Source: Dermatophagoides farinae (lineage: Eukaryota > Arthropoda > Arachnida > Sarcoptiformes > Pyroglyphidae). Taken from it: 64,000 nucleotides of DNA. The notes beneath the pieces were generated by a model. It did not search any database, was not told where the DNA came from, and saw only the letters and a program-made list of their open reading frames with translations. Each line of letters starts with the position of its first letter. The first letter of the stretch is position 1. Positions 1 to 10,285 of this stretch are shown here, one piece after another. The position numbers and the translations under genes were made by a program. The stretch spans positions 6,577,001 to 6,641,000 of the forward strand of contig NC_134679.1 in NCBI RefSeq assembly GCF_024713945.1. Direction: 5' to 3'.

Positions 1-543
1 AGCTTGTATCAATCAATTTAAATTTTTTCTAATGATCATCAAATCATCAACGTCATTCGAATCAGTAATGTCACCTCGACTCTATTTTGGTTATTTTAGA
101 TTTTATTTGGACTTTCTATAAATTGATTATAAAATGCGTTGAAAATTTCAGATTCATGAAATTAATAACATTACCAATCATTCAATCCAAGTAAAACTAT
201 TGCCATGATCGTTCAACAAAGGAAATTGTTTTAAGAATTTTTCAATCTCTATTCTGAAGTGCATTAAGATTTTTGTGTCATTTTTGATTCTAAATCACTA
301 TAACCAACCAACCAACCGCAACCAACGGCCAACCTGCGGCTCTTTAAAAGATTATTTGTGGCTCTCGATAAATGTATTTGAGATGGTGGAAAATTTGAGC
401 CTCACACATGTGTGACGCTTGGTCGTGAATGGGTTAAATACGTATACGTACATTTAATCTTTTTATTTCATTTAAATCAAAAATACATACACACATATTT
501 CACCAGTGCATAGCAAAAGAGTTGTTCTTTCAAAGATTTACTA
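1..543. other. No gene seen; AT-rich sequence
   Basis: I see no coding exon here. A 14-bp perfect palindrome (tcacacatgtgtga) sits at 402-415, just after a somewhat GC-richer stretch (about 320-420). Nothing else stands out. Confidence 0.5.
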
Positions 544-1022
544 GAATCGAGAAAATGACAAATGTCCAAACTAACACGACCAGTTCAGAATCGAGAAAAT
601 GGCAAATCCAACCTAACACGACCAGTTCAGAATTGGTTGACAATGCTTTATTGATTACTTTCCCAATTCTGAACAGGTCGTGTTAGGTTGGACATGTTAT
701 TTTCTCGATTCTGAACTGGTCGTGTTAGTTTGGACATTTGTCATTTTCTCGATTCTCAACAGGTCGTGTTAGTTGGGACATTTGTCATTTTCTTGATTCT
801 GAACTGGTCGTGTTAGTTTGGACATTTGTCATTTTCTCGATTCTGAACTGGTCGTGTTAGTTTGGACTTGTTATTTTCTCGATTCTGAACTGGTCGTGTT
901 AGTTTGGACTTGTTATTTTCTTGATTCTGAACTGGTCGTGTTAGTTTGGACTTGTTATTTTCTCGATTCTGAACTGGTCGTGTTAGTTTGGACTTGTTAT
1001 TTTCTCGATTTTGAACTGGTCA
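544..1022. repeat. Inverted tandem repeat array, 42/44-bp unit
   Basis: Two units in reverse orientation (544-587, 588-629) are followed by a ~26-nt spacer flanked by agaattgg/ccaattct. About 8.25 units then follow in forward orientation (671-712, 713-756, 757-800, 801-844, 845-886, 887-928, 929-970, 971-1012 and a 10-nt partial). Units carry the core ctggtcgtgttagtttggac and come in two lengths, 44 bp (tail atttgtcattttctcgattct) and 42 bp (tail ttgttattttctcgattct). The left arm can pair with any two right-arm units, giving a long hairpin. The 42-bp period is a multiple of three, which explains the repetitive open frame across it; I do not think it is coding. Confidence 0.9.
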
Positions 1023-1208
1023 TTTCATTTATCTTTCTTTGGCTTTCAGCTTTAAAAGGATCATCATCCTTTGGATATTTTTGCTTCGCCAACGAATAAT
1101 CTTTTTCTAAGATTTCCAGTATTTCTTCTGAAAGTTGTTTTATATATTCCAATTGTTTGAATATTGATTCATCAGTTATCATTACAGAATCAACTGTACT
1201 TCTTTTTT
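997..1208 (-). CDS. Possible coding exon or gene remnant of unknown function
   Basis: The minus strand is open from a possible acceptor (gattccag just above 1208) to a stop at 997-999. It encodes about 70 residues, or 61 from the ATG at 1182. The composition is not simple-sequence: a Glu/Leu/Lys-rich, probably helical part (QLEYIKQLSEEILEILEKDY) is followed by a basic Ser/Lys tail. The last codons and the stop lie inside the 42-bp repeat array, so the repeat either truncated or supplied the end of the frame. I do not recognise a family, and it may be a transposon or gene fragment. Confidence 0.25.
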
Positions 1209-1719
1209 CTGGAATCGCTTATGATGTTGATTGTTGGAAATTTGTCGACACAACATTTTTTTCATTTAATTGTTTCTCCAATTTAAATAATCAATCAATC
1301 AGTCAATTTTTTGATTTGTGATTTTAGAATTTTAGACAAGAATTTAAATTATGAGGCGACTGGTGAACAAACGGGATTGTGCATACCCTATTCGTCACCA
1401 AATTTTTGGGATAAATGATCCATGATCCATTGAAAATCGGTTTAATTTGGAATTATTGATAAATCCATCTTAAAGAAGTCAGGCAATGCATTCATTATTC
1501 ATTTTCCTTTGATGATTTATCACTTACTAGGTTAGATATTTAGCCATCGACATTGTTTGTTTATTTATTTTTCCTATATTGGTTCCACTACAAACAATTC
1601 GCACAACTATTAATAGATATTTGACTAGATGAAGTACATGTTTTTGATTCAGGATTACCATAATATTCAAATGTATCAAAACAAAAAACATTTTCATTTT
1701 ATTAAATCATCCAAAATTC
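1209..1719. other. No gene seen
   Basis: AT-rich sequence with no frame that looks coding and no obvious repeat. Confidence 0.5.
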
Positions 1720-1935
1720 GGAACCGCGAGGCTTTTGGAACCGCGAGGCTCTTAGTACTACGAGGCTCTTGGAACTGCGAGGCTCTTAGTACTACGAGGC
1801 TCTTGGAACTGCGAGGCTTTTGGGACTGCGAGCTGTTTCCGGAACCGCGCTGCCTCCGGCAGCGCGAGGCCTTCAGTAGCGCGAGGCCTTGTGCGGTGCA
1901 CAGTCTGCACAGGCGCCTGGGCCGGCCCTGAGAAC
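1720..1935. repeat. GC-rich 17-bp tandem repeat island
   Basis: About seven units of 17 bp (ggaactgcgaggctctt) run from 1720 to about 1838. Variants ggaac(t/c)gc and agtactac alternate, giving a 34-bp higher-order period. A GC-rich unique tail follows. It holds a perfect 8-bp stem with a 3-nt loop (1847-1865, gcgctgcc/ggcagcgc), another short inverted repeat (gtgca...tgcac) and a terminal palindrome gggccggccc. Base composition is sharply different from everything around it. This could be the end of a non-autonomous DNA transposon, but I found no matching second terminus. Confidence 0.75.
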
Positions 1936-2132
1936 AGTTATGATCGAATGAATCCACATCGATTAATAAAATCTCAGGATGTCATTGAATTGTTTATTTT
2001 CTCTACAACAGCGATGGTGATTGTTTTTGCAATCCAAATATTTTTATGAATTTGTCTGCAGAAATATTGTAATTGAATTGAATCCTTCAATATTCTGATA
2101 ATTTTTTTTCAATTTTTCATTCATTCACACAG

Positions 2133-2924
2133 GCATTTAGTAGCCAACATGAAAAAAAACGTGATATTGAAGAAATATATCAGAAAAAAAGTTCACTTGA
2201 ACATATCTTGTTATTTCCAAAATTATATATTGGATCAGTTGATTACCGATGCACGGTAAGATTCTTTTGACCATTAAGAATTCGATCATTTAATTGATAT
2301 ATATCTTATTATCATTAGTGGATTCACGTAAATGACCGTCCACGGTTACTGCGTCATATTGAATATGTGCCTGGTTTGTACAAAATTTTCAAAGAAATTC
2401 TTGCCAACGCTGCTCATAATAAAATTCGTGATCCAAAAATGAACCTCATTCGTATCGATATCGATAGTGCAAATAATGAAATCAGTGTCTACAATAATGG
2501 CTGTGGCATACCGGTTTATATACATAAAGATGAAAATCTTTATCTTCCAACATTGCTTTTTGGTCATCTTTTCACATCCAATTCTAATCGTGATCTTGCT
2601 GGTTTGGGTGCTAAATTGTGTAATATCTTCAGCACAATGTTCAAGATTGAAACATCATCAAAGAAATATAATAGTTTTTTTTCACAAGTATGGAAAAATA
2701 ACATGAAAACGGTGGAAGAAATAATTATACGACCAGCGAATGATGAAGATTTCACCCGTGTTACATTTAAACCGGATTTGGCAAAATTTAATATGACACA
2801 TTTGGATGAGGATATTGTCGATCTGTTTAAATATCGTGCACAACGTGTGTCTAAGTTATTGGAAGACTGTGAAGTTTTATTTAATGGTCAAGATATTTCG
2901 GATAGTGAAGAAATAAAAACATAG
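2133..2924 (+). pseudogene. DNA topoisomerase II ATPase-domain fragment, truncated and missing the ATP loop
   Basis: Two exons, 2133-2255 (after cacacag) and 2319-2924 (after attag), join in phase 0 with an intact donor (acg|gtaaga) and give about 242 open codons. Topoisomerase II landmarks are clear: IYQKKSSLEHILLFPKLYIG, VPGLYKIFKEIL, RDPKMN, ISVYNNGCGIPV, GAKLCNIFST, FKPDLAKFNMTHLDEDIV. The segment between LTS and GAKLCN, which in topo II carries the acidic stretch and the GRNGYG nucleotide-binding glycines, is deleted. The Asp of the NAADN motif is His (NAAHN). There is no start codon upstream, and the frame stops where the transducer domain should continue. The fragment retains an intron, so it arose by DNA-level copying. 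It cannot be a working topoisomerase. Whether it is transcribed is unknown. Confidence 0.85.
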
Positions 2925-3046
2925 ATATTGATGCAGAAACCTTATGCCAGCAACACGTACAAAAGAAGAGTTACATTAGCTTATATAGAAAAAAAGGATA
3001 TAACATAATAAAAGGTTAATTAATAAGAAAATCAATTTTATTTTTT

Positions 3047-3134
3047 TTTTTTCATTTGAAAATATTTTAAAACATTTTTTTTCTCTTTTCAGACTAATGA
3101 AAAATCAGACAATTTTTTTCATCATTGGTCGATT
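3047..3134 (+). pseudogene. Decayed copy of a WDHD1 intron/exon junction
   Basis: This stretch matches 58716-58800 base for base apart from a few changes. It covers the end of WDHD1 intron 4 (the ttttttttctct pyrimidine tract and AG) and the first ~37 nt of exon 5 (ctaatgaaaaatcagacaat then catcattggtc). One extra T in the T-run shifts the frame relative to the real exon. The similarity ends right after cattggtc. It lies 120 bp downstream of the topoisomerase II fragment. Confidence 0.8.
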
Positions 3135-3280
3135 TTTGTTTTGTTTCATTTCATTTCATTCATTATCTTGATGATCATCATTATATATAACAATTTAAAA
3201 TCCTTTTTTTCCATAAAATTTGTACAAATTAAAATAAAAGTTTTTTTGTTTGTTTGTTTGTCCAATTTTAAAGTTTTCAA

Positions 3281-4725
3281 TCACAATTTAAATTCCTGTT
3301 GAGCACGTTCAGCAATAACACGTGCAATAGCCAATGATGAAGTGGCAGCTGGTGATGGTGCATTACGTACATGCATTACACGGCCACTATTTTCATCGAA
3401 TTCGAATACAAAATCATCGACAAGATTACCATCAGCATCTAGTGCTTGTGCACGAACACCGGCCACATGTTTCGAAAGATCCAAATCATCTTTAGTTATG
3501 GTAGGCACAAAACGTTGAAGTTTTTTTAGCTGAGCATTCACTGATAAACTTCGATACATTTCATCGATACCGGCGAAAAAATATCTAAATGATAGCCGTA
3601 AGAAACCAGAAAACGTTGCCGTTTCCATAAATTCCATTAGATTGAAATCACGATAACGGTAGCCTTCTCGTTTGAAAGCTAGAACAGCATTTGGTCCAAC
3701 CCAAATGCTTCCATCCATTCGCGGTGTAAAATGGACGCCTAAAAATGGAAATCGTGGATCAGGAACAGGGTAAATGTTTGTTTTAACCATATCTGATGAT
3801 TCTTTACGCAGTACGAGATATTCACCACGAAATGGAACAATTTTCGGAATTTTTTTTCCATTAGTTAACTGAGCAATTTTATCGGCATATAATCCGGCCG
3901 CAGTAATCACATATTTCGAATGAATTTGCTGTCCATTTTTTGAAGTAATCATAATAGGATAATCACCAGATTCAACATCAGATGATTTTGTTTTCAATTC
4001 AAATTTTGTCACTTGAAATTTGGTGAAAATTGTTCCACCATTATCTTTGAAATCTTTACCATACGAACGATTCACTTGGCCCCAATCTACGATACCAGTA
4101 TTTGGACTCCAAATGGCAGCTAAACCAACACATTTTGGTTCAATAGCTTGAATTTGTTCAATGGATTGTAATAATTCAACACCTTGAACTTGATTTTTGA
4201 TTGATCTATCATAAAGTTCATTTAAACGTTCCACTTCTAATGGATCACAGGCAACGATAAGTTTTCCAACACGTTTATATGGAATTTTTTTCTCATCACA
4301 ATATTCATACGCTAATCGACTGCCTTCAACACATAATTTAGCTTTCAATGATCCTGGTTTATAATAGATACCAGCATGTATGACACCGGAATTATGGCCA
4401 GTTTGATGTATACCTAATTCATTTTCTTTCTCCAAAATGGCCATACGTAATCCAGGTCGGCTAAAAAAAAAATCAAATGAAACGAATGAATTTTTTGTTT
4501 TGTTTGTACTCTGAATGATTACACTTACTTTAATAATAATTGACGTGCAGTTGCCGAACCAACAATACCGCCACCAACAACGACAACATCGAAATAATTT
4601 GCCAATGATTCAGTATTGACATATGAATATGCTAATCGTAATTGAAAGAATCGATTCAATTCAATAAAAAATTTATCATAATGAATCAAACTAGATGCAA
4701 ATAGATAATTAAATGTTGACAACAT
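3281..4725 (-). CDS. L2HGDH: L-2-hydroxyglutarate dehydrogenase, mitochondrial
   Basis: FAD-dependent enzyme that oxidises the toxic metabolite L-2-hydroxyglutarate to 2-oxoglutarate in mitochondria. Two exons, 4725-4529 and 4460-3281, join across a GT-AG intron of 68 nt with a split codon. They give 458 residues, close to the human 463. The N-terminus (1-44) is basic/hydrophobic and free of acidic runs, as expected for a mitochondrial presequence. The FAD-binding motif VVVVGGGIVGSATA is at about 47-60. DAO-superfamily landmarks follow: HNSGVIHAGIYY (substrate/FAD region), KRVGKLIVA, GIVDWG, PFRGEYL and a C-terminal GVRAQALD. It is followed on the same strand by no close partner; the GST upstream at 5052 is separately transcribed. 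The frame is intact and I see no oddity. Confidence 0.95.
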
Positions 4726-5051
4726 TATTTTCTCGTTGATGAACTATAAAAATTTTTAATAATATTCAGAAAACAACGAATGGTTAATTATCATTAATCA
4801 TTGATATCATCATTTTATTATTTAGCTATTTGGATGATAATATATTCGAAACATGATAATTTGAAAAAAATTTTTAATCATAAATGAGTGGTATATATTT
4901 CTTTTATCATTATTATTGAAAAATCATGTGTGTTTGTGTGTGTATGTTTGCTGCATCTAATACATATATATCATATGATTTGAGCGCAGAATCATATTTT
5001 GATTGATTTTTTTTCTTCATTTTTTTTTTAAAAATTTATATCCATTCATCA
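4726..5051. other. Short intergenic region between L2HGDH and GST
   Basis: AT-rich with a short TG-rich run (about 4926-4950). It must hold the L2HGDH promoter and the GST 3' UTR, but no defined element is visible. Confidence 0.5.
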
Positions 5052-5949
5052 TCATTCAGAACGTTTTTGTTCTTGTGCTTGTTGTTGACAATATTTAGCG
5101 TATGTACAGAAATTTTCCTGTGCTTTAACAAGTACACCAGCATCATCATTGTTTTTATTGGAATCCAATTCTTTAATAAAATTATCAATACGATTCAACC
5201 ATGAATAAAGATTTGGATAATGGCTTAAATCAATCAATTCTGGAACAGCTTCACACATAATCAATGTAAAATAGGTGGCCAAATCGGCCAATGTTATATC
5301 GTTACCACCGGCCAAATATTTTAATTGATTTTGTTTAAGATTTTTTTCAAATTCTTCCAATACTTGAATGAAACGTGAAAGTTTTTCTTTATTTGGTAAA
5401 CCTTGTCCTGGTTTGAATATTGGAAGCTAAATCAATAATCAAATAACCAAAAATAGATTATTAACAAATTAACAGAAAAAAAAAAAAAACCAAACAAAAT
5501 CATCATCAACCACTCACAACAACATCACTCATGGCACGAAATAATGTACCCAATTCATAATCCATACAACGATTAATTATTGCTCGTTTTCGTACATCAT
5601 TCATTGGATATAATGATGATTCTGGCCGATATGTTTCAATAATATATCGGGCAATAGTACGTGATTCATAAAGATTAAAATCTGGTGGTTCAAAATAACC
5701 GGGAATCGTATGAAATGGATTTATCTATGATAAACAAAACAAGTGGTGAAAAAAACAAAAACAAAAAAAAATTTGATTAATTTACAAAAAACAAACCTTC
5801 AAATAATCATCAGACATTTGTTCCAATTTGGTCAAATCAATCGATTTAATATCCCAATCTTTTAGGCCAATCATTTTTGCAACAACATACACAGTACGAC
5901 ATGGTGGACTTTCAGGCATCCAATAAAATATTGGCCGTATTTCGGGCAT
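5052..5949 (-). CDS. Glutathione S-transferase, delta/epsilon-like
   Basis: Cytosolic GST that conjugates glutathione to electrophiles (detoxification). Three exons, 5949-5797, 5724-5518 and 5426-5052, all in phase 0, give 244 residues. The N-terminal thioredoxin-like domain contains SPPCRTV (the Ser of the delta/epsilon/theta catalytic position lies just before PPC), the cis-Pro motif NPFHTIPGY, and ESRTIARYI, which binds the glutathione gamma-glutamyl group. The helical C-terminal domain has the conserved N-capping motif DITLADLA. The SPPCRTV context and ES-R-I motif fit the arthropod delta/epsilon (theta-related) group rather than mu, but class assignment by eye is tentative. The C-terminal tail is Gln-rich and longer than usual. 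Confidence 0.9.
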
Positions 5950-8900
5950 ATTGTTATTTTATTTCAGATTTTTTTTTTGTCAAAATATTGTAGTCTTTTC
6001 GAAGTAAGAAAAAGAAAAGATTTATATATATACTGGTTGAAAATCCGAAAAAAATAGATAAAAAAAGGAAAATTTTTTTTTTACAAAAAAAATTGATTAA
6101 TTTAATTTGAAAACAAATTGAAAACTAATGATATAACCACGTACACTATGCACTTGTTGATGATGATGATGATGTACACAAAATGAAACGAAATGACGAA
6201 AATGGTTACGATTATGGCTGCTCACAGTGCGATGATAAAATGTCAACAATTTCGTTTTTCCCTTTTCGATTCGATGTCGATCGTTTATTTTTTTATTTTT
6301 CGTCAAAAACTACCATTTACACTGCCTGTTGCTGTAGTTTTGTTCTGTTGTTCATCATCATCATCATCACATGGGTGGTCATTGATTATTAATTGATTTC
6401 TTTCAGTGTTTGCACATTTTATTCAAGGCCATTTCTCTTAATTTTCATATATAATAAACCAGTTTATCCATTTTTGTTTTGTCAATTTCGTAATTTTTTT
6501 TTTTTACTCCTGACAGCTGCGTTTGTATTTTTATTTACCTGTTTCTATGAACATGTGACTGTTCAAGGTTAAGGTTTGAAGATCAAAGAATTTCTGATTT
6601 TTGTTTCGATTGAAAAATTTTTTAAGAAATTCGTAACAAGAAGGTATATCCCATGGATCAAGTTAAAATTTTCAATTCTCCCTCTGGGACAAACAAACAG
6701 CAAAAAAAAAATGGTCAATCGATCAATCGATCGATCGATCAACCATACCAAAATCATCGATTTGTATTTTAGCATCATCTTTTTCAAACACAAGCACACA
6801 ATTTTTTTTTTAAAATACAATATAACGGACATTGAAGGCCAATATTTCTTTTTTTTTTTTTTGCTTCATAAATAAATTACTCCATTATATAGATGATGAT
6901 GATGATGAAAAGAGAAATATGAATTTATCTCAAAAAAAAAAAAAAATGAACAAGCGAAATTTCATTTTTTTTTCTTCTACCATTGATAATAATCGTCATT
7001 GGATATTATAATTTTTGTTGTTGTTGTTGTTGTTGCTCTCGGTTTCTTAAAATAATCATCACACATGATAATAATGATAAAAAAAAATAAACAGAAAAAA
7101 AATGAGAGGCAAAAAAAAATCACAAATTTTTCATTCGATTGCACTTTAGAAAACCAACCAACCAACAACAACAGCAGCAATCATCATTATCATCATTTCT
7201 TTAAAATTCATCCAATAAATTTGTTATTAAGTTTCCCAGGTAACATTCGTGTGTGTGTGTGTGTGTGTGTGTGTCATTACCGATCCATTTCATTTTCTCA
7301 TCACCATCGACATATTATATCCAAATTCTTGTCTATCACCAGAAAAAAAAACAAAGTTGCAACGGGATAGTTGCAATAATTTCTCTCTCTCCCTCGTTAA
7401 TACCAAGTTTTCTTGTCAAACTATATTACAATGATGATGATAATGATTATTACCGATTGAATGAAAAAAAAGAAAATTATCAGCATTAATTTGATGGATG
7501 AATGGAGATGTGATTTTGTTTTTTATTCATTTCATTTCATTCATTCATTTTTTTTATTATATTTACACAATTATAATTGCAAACGCTCACTCACACACAC
7601 ACACACACGATTGCTGCTTGTGTTTGTAAATGGATAAAAAAAAACAAGGTGTCTACTTATCTGTGTGTGTGTGATGTAATTTACTTTGTTATAACAAGTT
7701 TCATTCAGTGTCTACTATTTGCCACTAATAATTTATATGGATTTTTTTTTTATTTTCATCGTCTTCTTCTTGCCTGTGATAATCACCATCTCATTATATT
7801 TCATCGGGTTGATATTCAATTCGGTGGACTTGAGAATACACAACATAAAACACACTTGAAAAGCATTTTCTTTCCATCCACCAGCCACTCAACATATAAT
7901 ATAACTATCAACGAACATCATCATAAAATTACAGCAATAGCAGCAACAAAAAGAAATTAAGATTCTATACAAAGCAGCTTTTTGGTCGTTAACGATTCAA
8001 TTTAATGGATCGATTTCAATTTTCCAAAAATTTTCATCAATCTTTTGGTGGCTGTTGTTGTTGTTGTTGTAGTGTGAAGATAATTATAATAATAAAGAAT
8101 GAATAAATTAGCACACACCCAATCAATAGATTTTCAATGGTATAAATTATACCAGGTGTGTGTGTGTGTGTGTATGTGTTCTAACCAACTTCCTTCCGTA
8201 CGGCAAACATGCGCGTCAACGACCAATGACAATTTTTTTTCTTTTTTTTTGGTATTTACCTAAAAATGTTTTTCTTTACCAATTGGTACATTTTTCAATG
8301 AATGAATGAATGAATTAACGAGAAAAAAAAATTCAATTATCATGTAAATTTGTTTTTTTTTGTTTGTTTGCAAACAAAAAAAAAGAAAGAAAGAAAAAAT
8401 TACCCCAGAATATGGTCTATATATGGTCGATTCTTCAGAATACAGAATAATACAGTTGTATTCAAAAGATAGATAGTGGTAGTAGTAGTAGTAGAAGCCA
8501 ACAATAATGATATGATAGATATAATGTGATGATAGTAGTAGCATTAGACATACACACACACACTAATCATACATTTCCGGATCTAGTATGTATATAGAAA
8601 GGAAGAACAATATATTCTTCTACTTTTTTCATTTTGAATATTTTTCAAAAAAACAGTGTATATTCCTAATAAGTAGCTAGGGTTGTTCGGGTAGTGATTC
8701 AAGAATTATTATGTTGTGCTCAACACAACGAAAAAAAAAAGATTCGGGCGCTGTTTTCATGTGTCAAAGTTTCTCTCTCTATATCATTTTCGTTTAGGGT
8801 TCGTTGATTCATTTTATTCTCGGTTTCTTACTTTACATATTCAATTTTTTTTTTTGATCCAGAAACGGACACACACCCACCCACACACACACACAGAGAG

Positions 8901-9628
8901 AAAAAAATGCTGTTGTTGAAGCATTAACAAAAGTGGCCGATATCATCTTCATTAGATCAAGTTTAGTATGACGGCAGGCGGCGGTGGCGGCGGTCAAAAA
9001 CATTACGACAAGGGTATTTTACCAGAGATAGAACAAAAAAAAATTTACAACAAAATCTGATGTATGAATCTCGTCGAATAATAACGGAGTTTTAAAAAAA
9101 AACAACAACAACAACAGAATTTCTGCTCTTGTCTCACACTGGTTTCATTTACATCACATCATCATTATATAATTCGAGATTTTTTATTTTGTTTCCATCA
9201 TGCGCAAAATCCATCAACAACAATCCTGGATAAAAAAAAGAAAGAAAATTCTGTTGTTGTAAAATCTTGAAACAGAGAAAATCTTCTGTCACACACACAC
9301 ACACACACACACGCATACACAATCTTAAATCTGGCAAACATAACAAAACAAAAAACGCAAGCAGATTTTTGTTTGTTTGTTTGTTTGTCGTTATTTCAGA
9401 CATAATTTTTTTTTGATTTTGGGTGAAACTTGGGTGAAACTCCCATGGAATTAAAATGAATATAAATAAATAAACAAACACCATCCAAAACAAAATAAAT
9501 CATCACCATCATCATCGATCCAGCTACAATTGAAATTGATCCATCCACATTGATCCATTTTTATTTTTTTTGTCCACTTTTTCAATTTAATTCAACACAA
9601 TAATGTTGATTATCAAATAATCATCATA
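5950..9628. other. Gene-poor region with simple repeats
   Basis: No exon I can support in 3.7 kb. It contains short (CA)n/(TG)n tracts near 7249-7275, 7589-7608, 8156-8174, 8875-8895 and 9290-9312, (ATG)n and (GTT)n runs, and a GATC-rich stretch at about 6715-6745. Open frames here are made of these repeats. The CNRIP1 promoter and the GST promoter must lie at its two ends. Confidence 0.6.
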
Positions 9629-10285
9629 ATGGCTACACGAACATATTTTGCTTGTGTTGAAATTCATCGTATGAAACCGGATGGTTCACAAATCGATGAT
9701 AATGCACCGAAAATTTGTTTCAAAGTAAGTCATTTTTTTATGTCATTTGATTATTGATGGCCAAAAAAAAATTTTCGATTCGTTTTGTATAGAGAGATGG
9801 ACAACGTTTTGATGAAGAATTTACATTAAAATTGCCAATAGAAACAAATTATGAATTTTTAATACAAATTCGGCCACCAATGCCAGTACGATCGGTAACA
9901 ATACGTTCTATAGAAGGTGATGAAATTGGCGTAAAAATTGTCGATCAAAGCACATCGGAAGATGGTGCCATGTATTCATTTCAATGGCATACAAATGATT
10001 GTAATCCGGATAAAAAACGTAAACGCTCAAAGGTATATGGTTATTTTTCAATAAAAATTTTTTTTAAATTTTTTTTTCACACACTTTTATTCTTGTGATT
10101 AGCTACAAATCAACATTTTATTCCAAGATAACATGAAATTAGAGATACCGTTGCAGATAAAATTCTATAAATCCGATGATCGTGACCATCTACAATGGGG
10201 ACAACAATTGAAACATATAAATTTTGAATGTGAACAAAAATCCGGAATGAATTGTTCAACAATATTGAAGAAATGTTTTCTTTGA
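9629..10285 (+). CDS. CNRIP1: CB1 cannabinoid receptor-interacting protein 1 (CNRIP1) homologue
   Basis: Three phase-0 exons, 9629-9724, 9793-10032 and 10103-10285, give 172 residues (human CNRIP1 is 164). The family is recognisable from DGQRF near the start, the central beta-sandwich region, the motif (R)DHLQWG (human RDHCQWG) and the following FECE close to the C-terminus, plus a final CFL resembling human ESFL. In vertebrates this small cytosolic protein binds the C-terminal tail of the CB1 receptor. Arthropods have no CB1/CB2 receptor, so the partner here must be something else. The start at 9629 is the first ATG of the open frame. An internal basic patch (KKRKRSK) spans the second junction. 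Family assignment is confident; function in this organism is not known. Confidence 0.88.

Noticed and set aside
320-430. Possible hAT-type transposon terminus (gcggctctttaaaag / gtggctctcg)
   Set aside because: Only a vague resemblance; no second terminus or target-site duplication could be seen.
818-1099. Open frame with 14-residue repeats (FLDSELVVLVWTC)
   Set aside because: It is the translation of the 42-bp DNA repeat, whose length is a multiple of three; the same repeat exists on the other strand and there is no protein-like flank.
6097-8919. Many short open frames on both strands between the GST and CNRIP1
   Set aside because: They are products of (CA)n, (ATG)n and poly-A/T runs, with His/Thr, Cys/Val or Phe-rich translations and no splice or family support.
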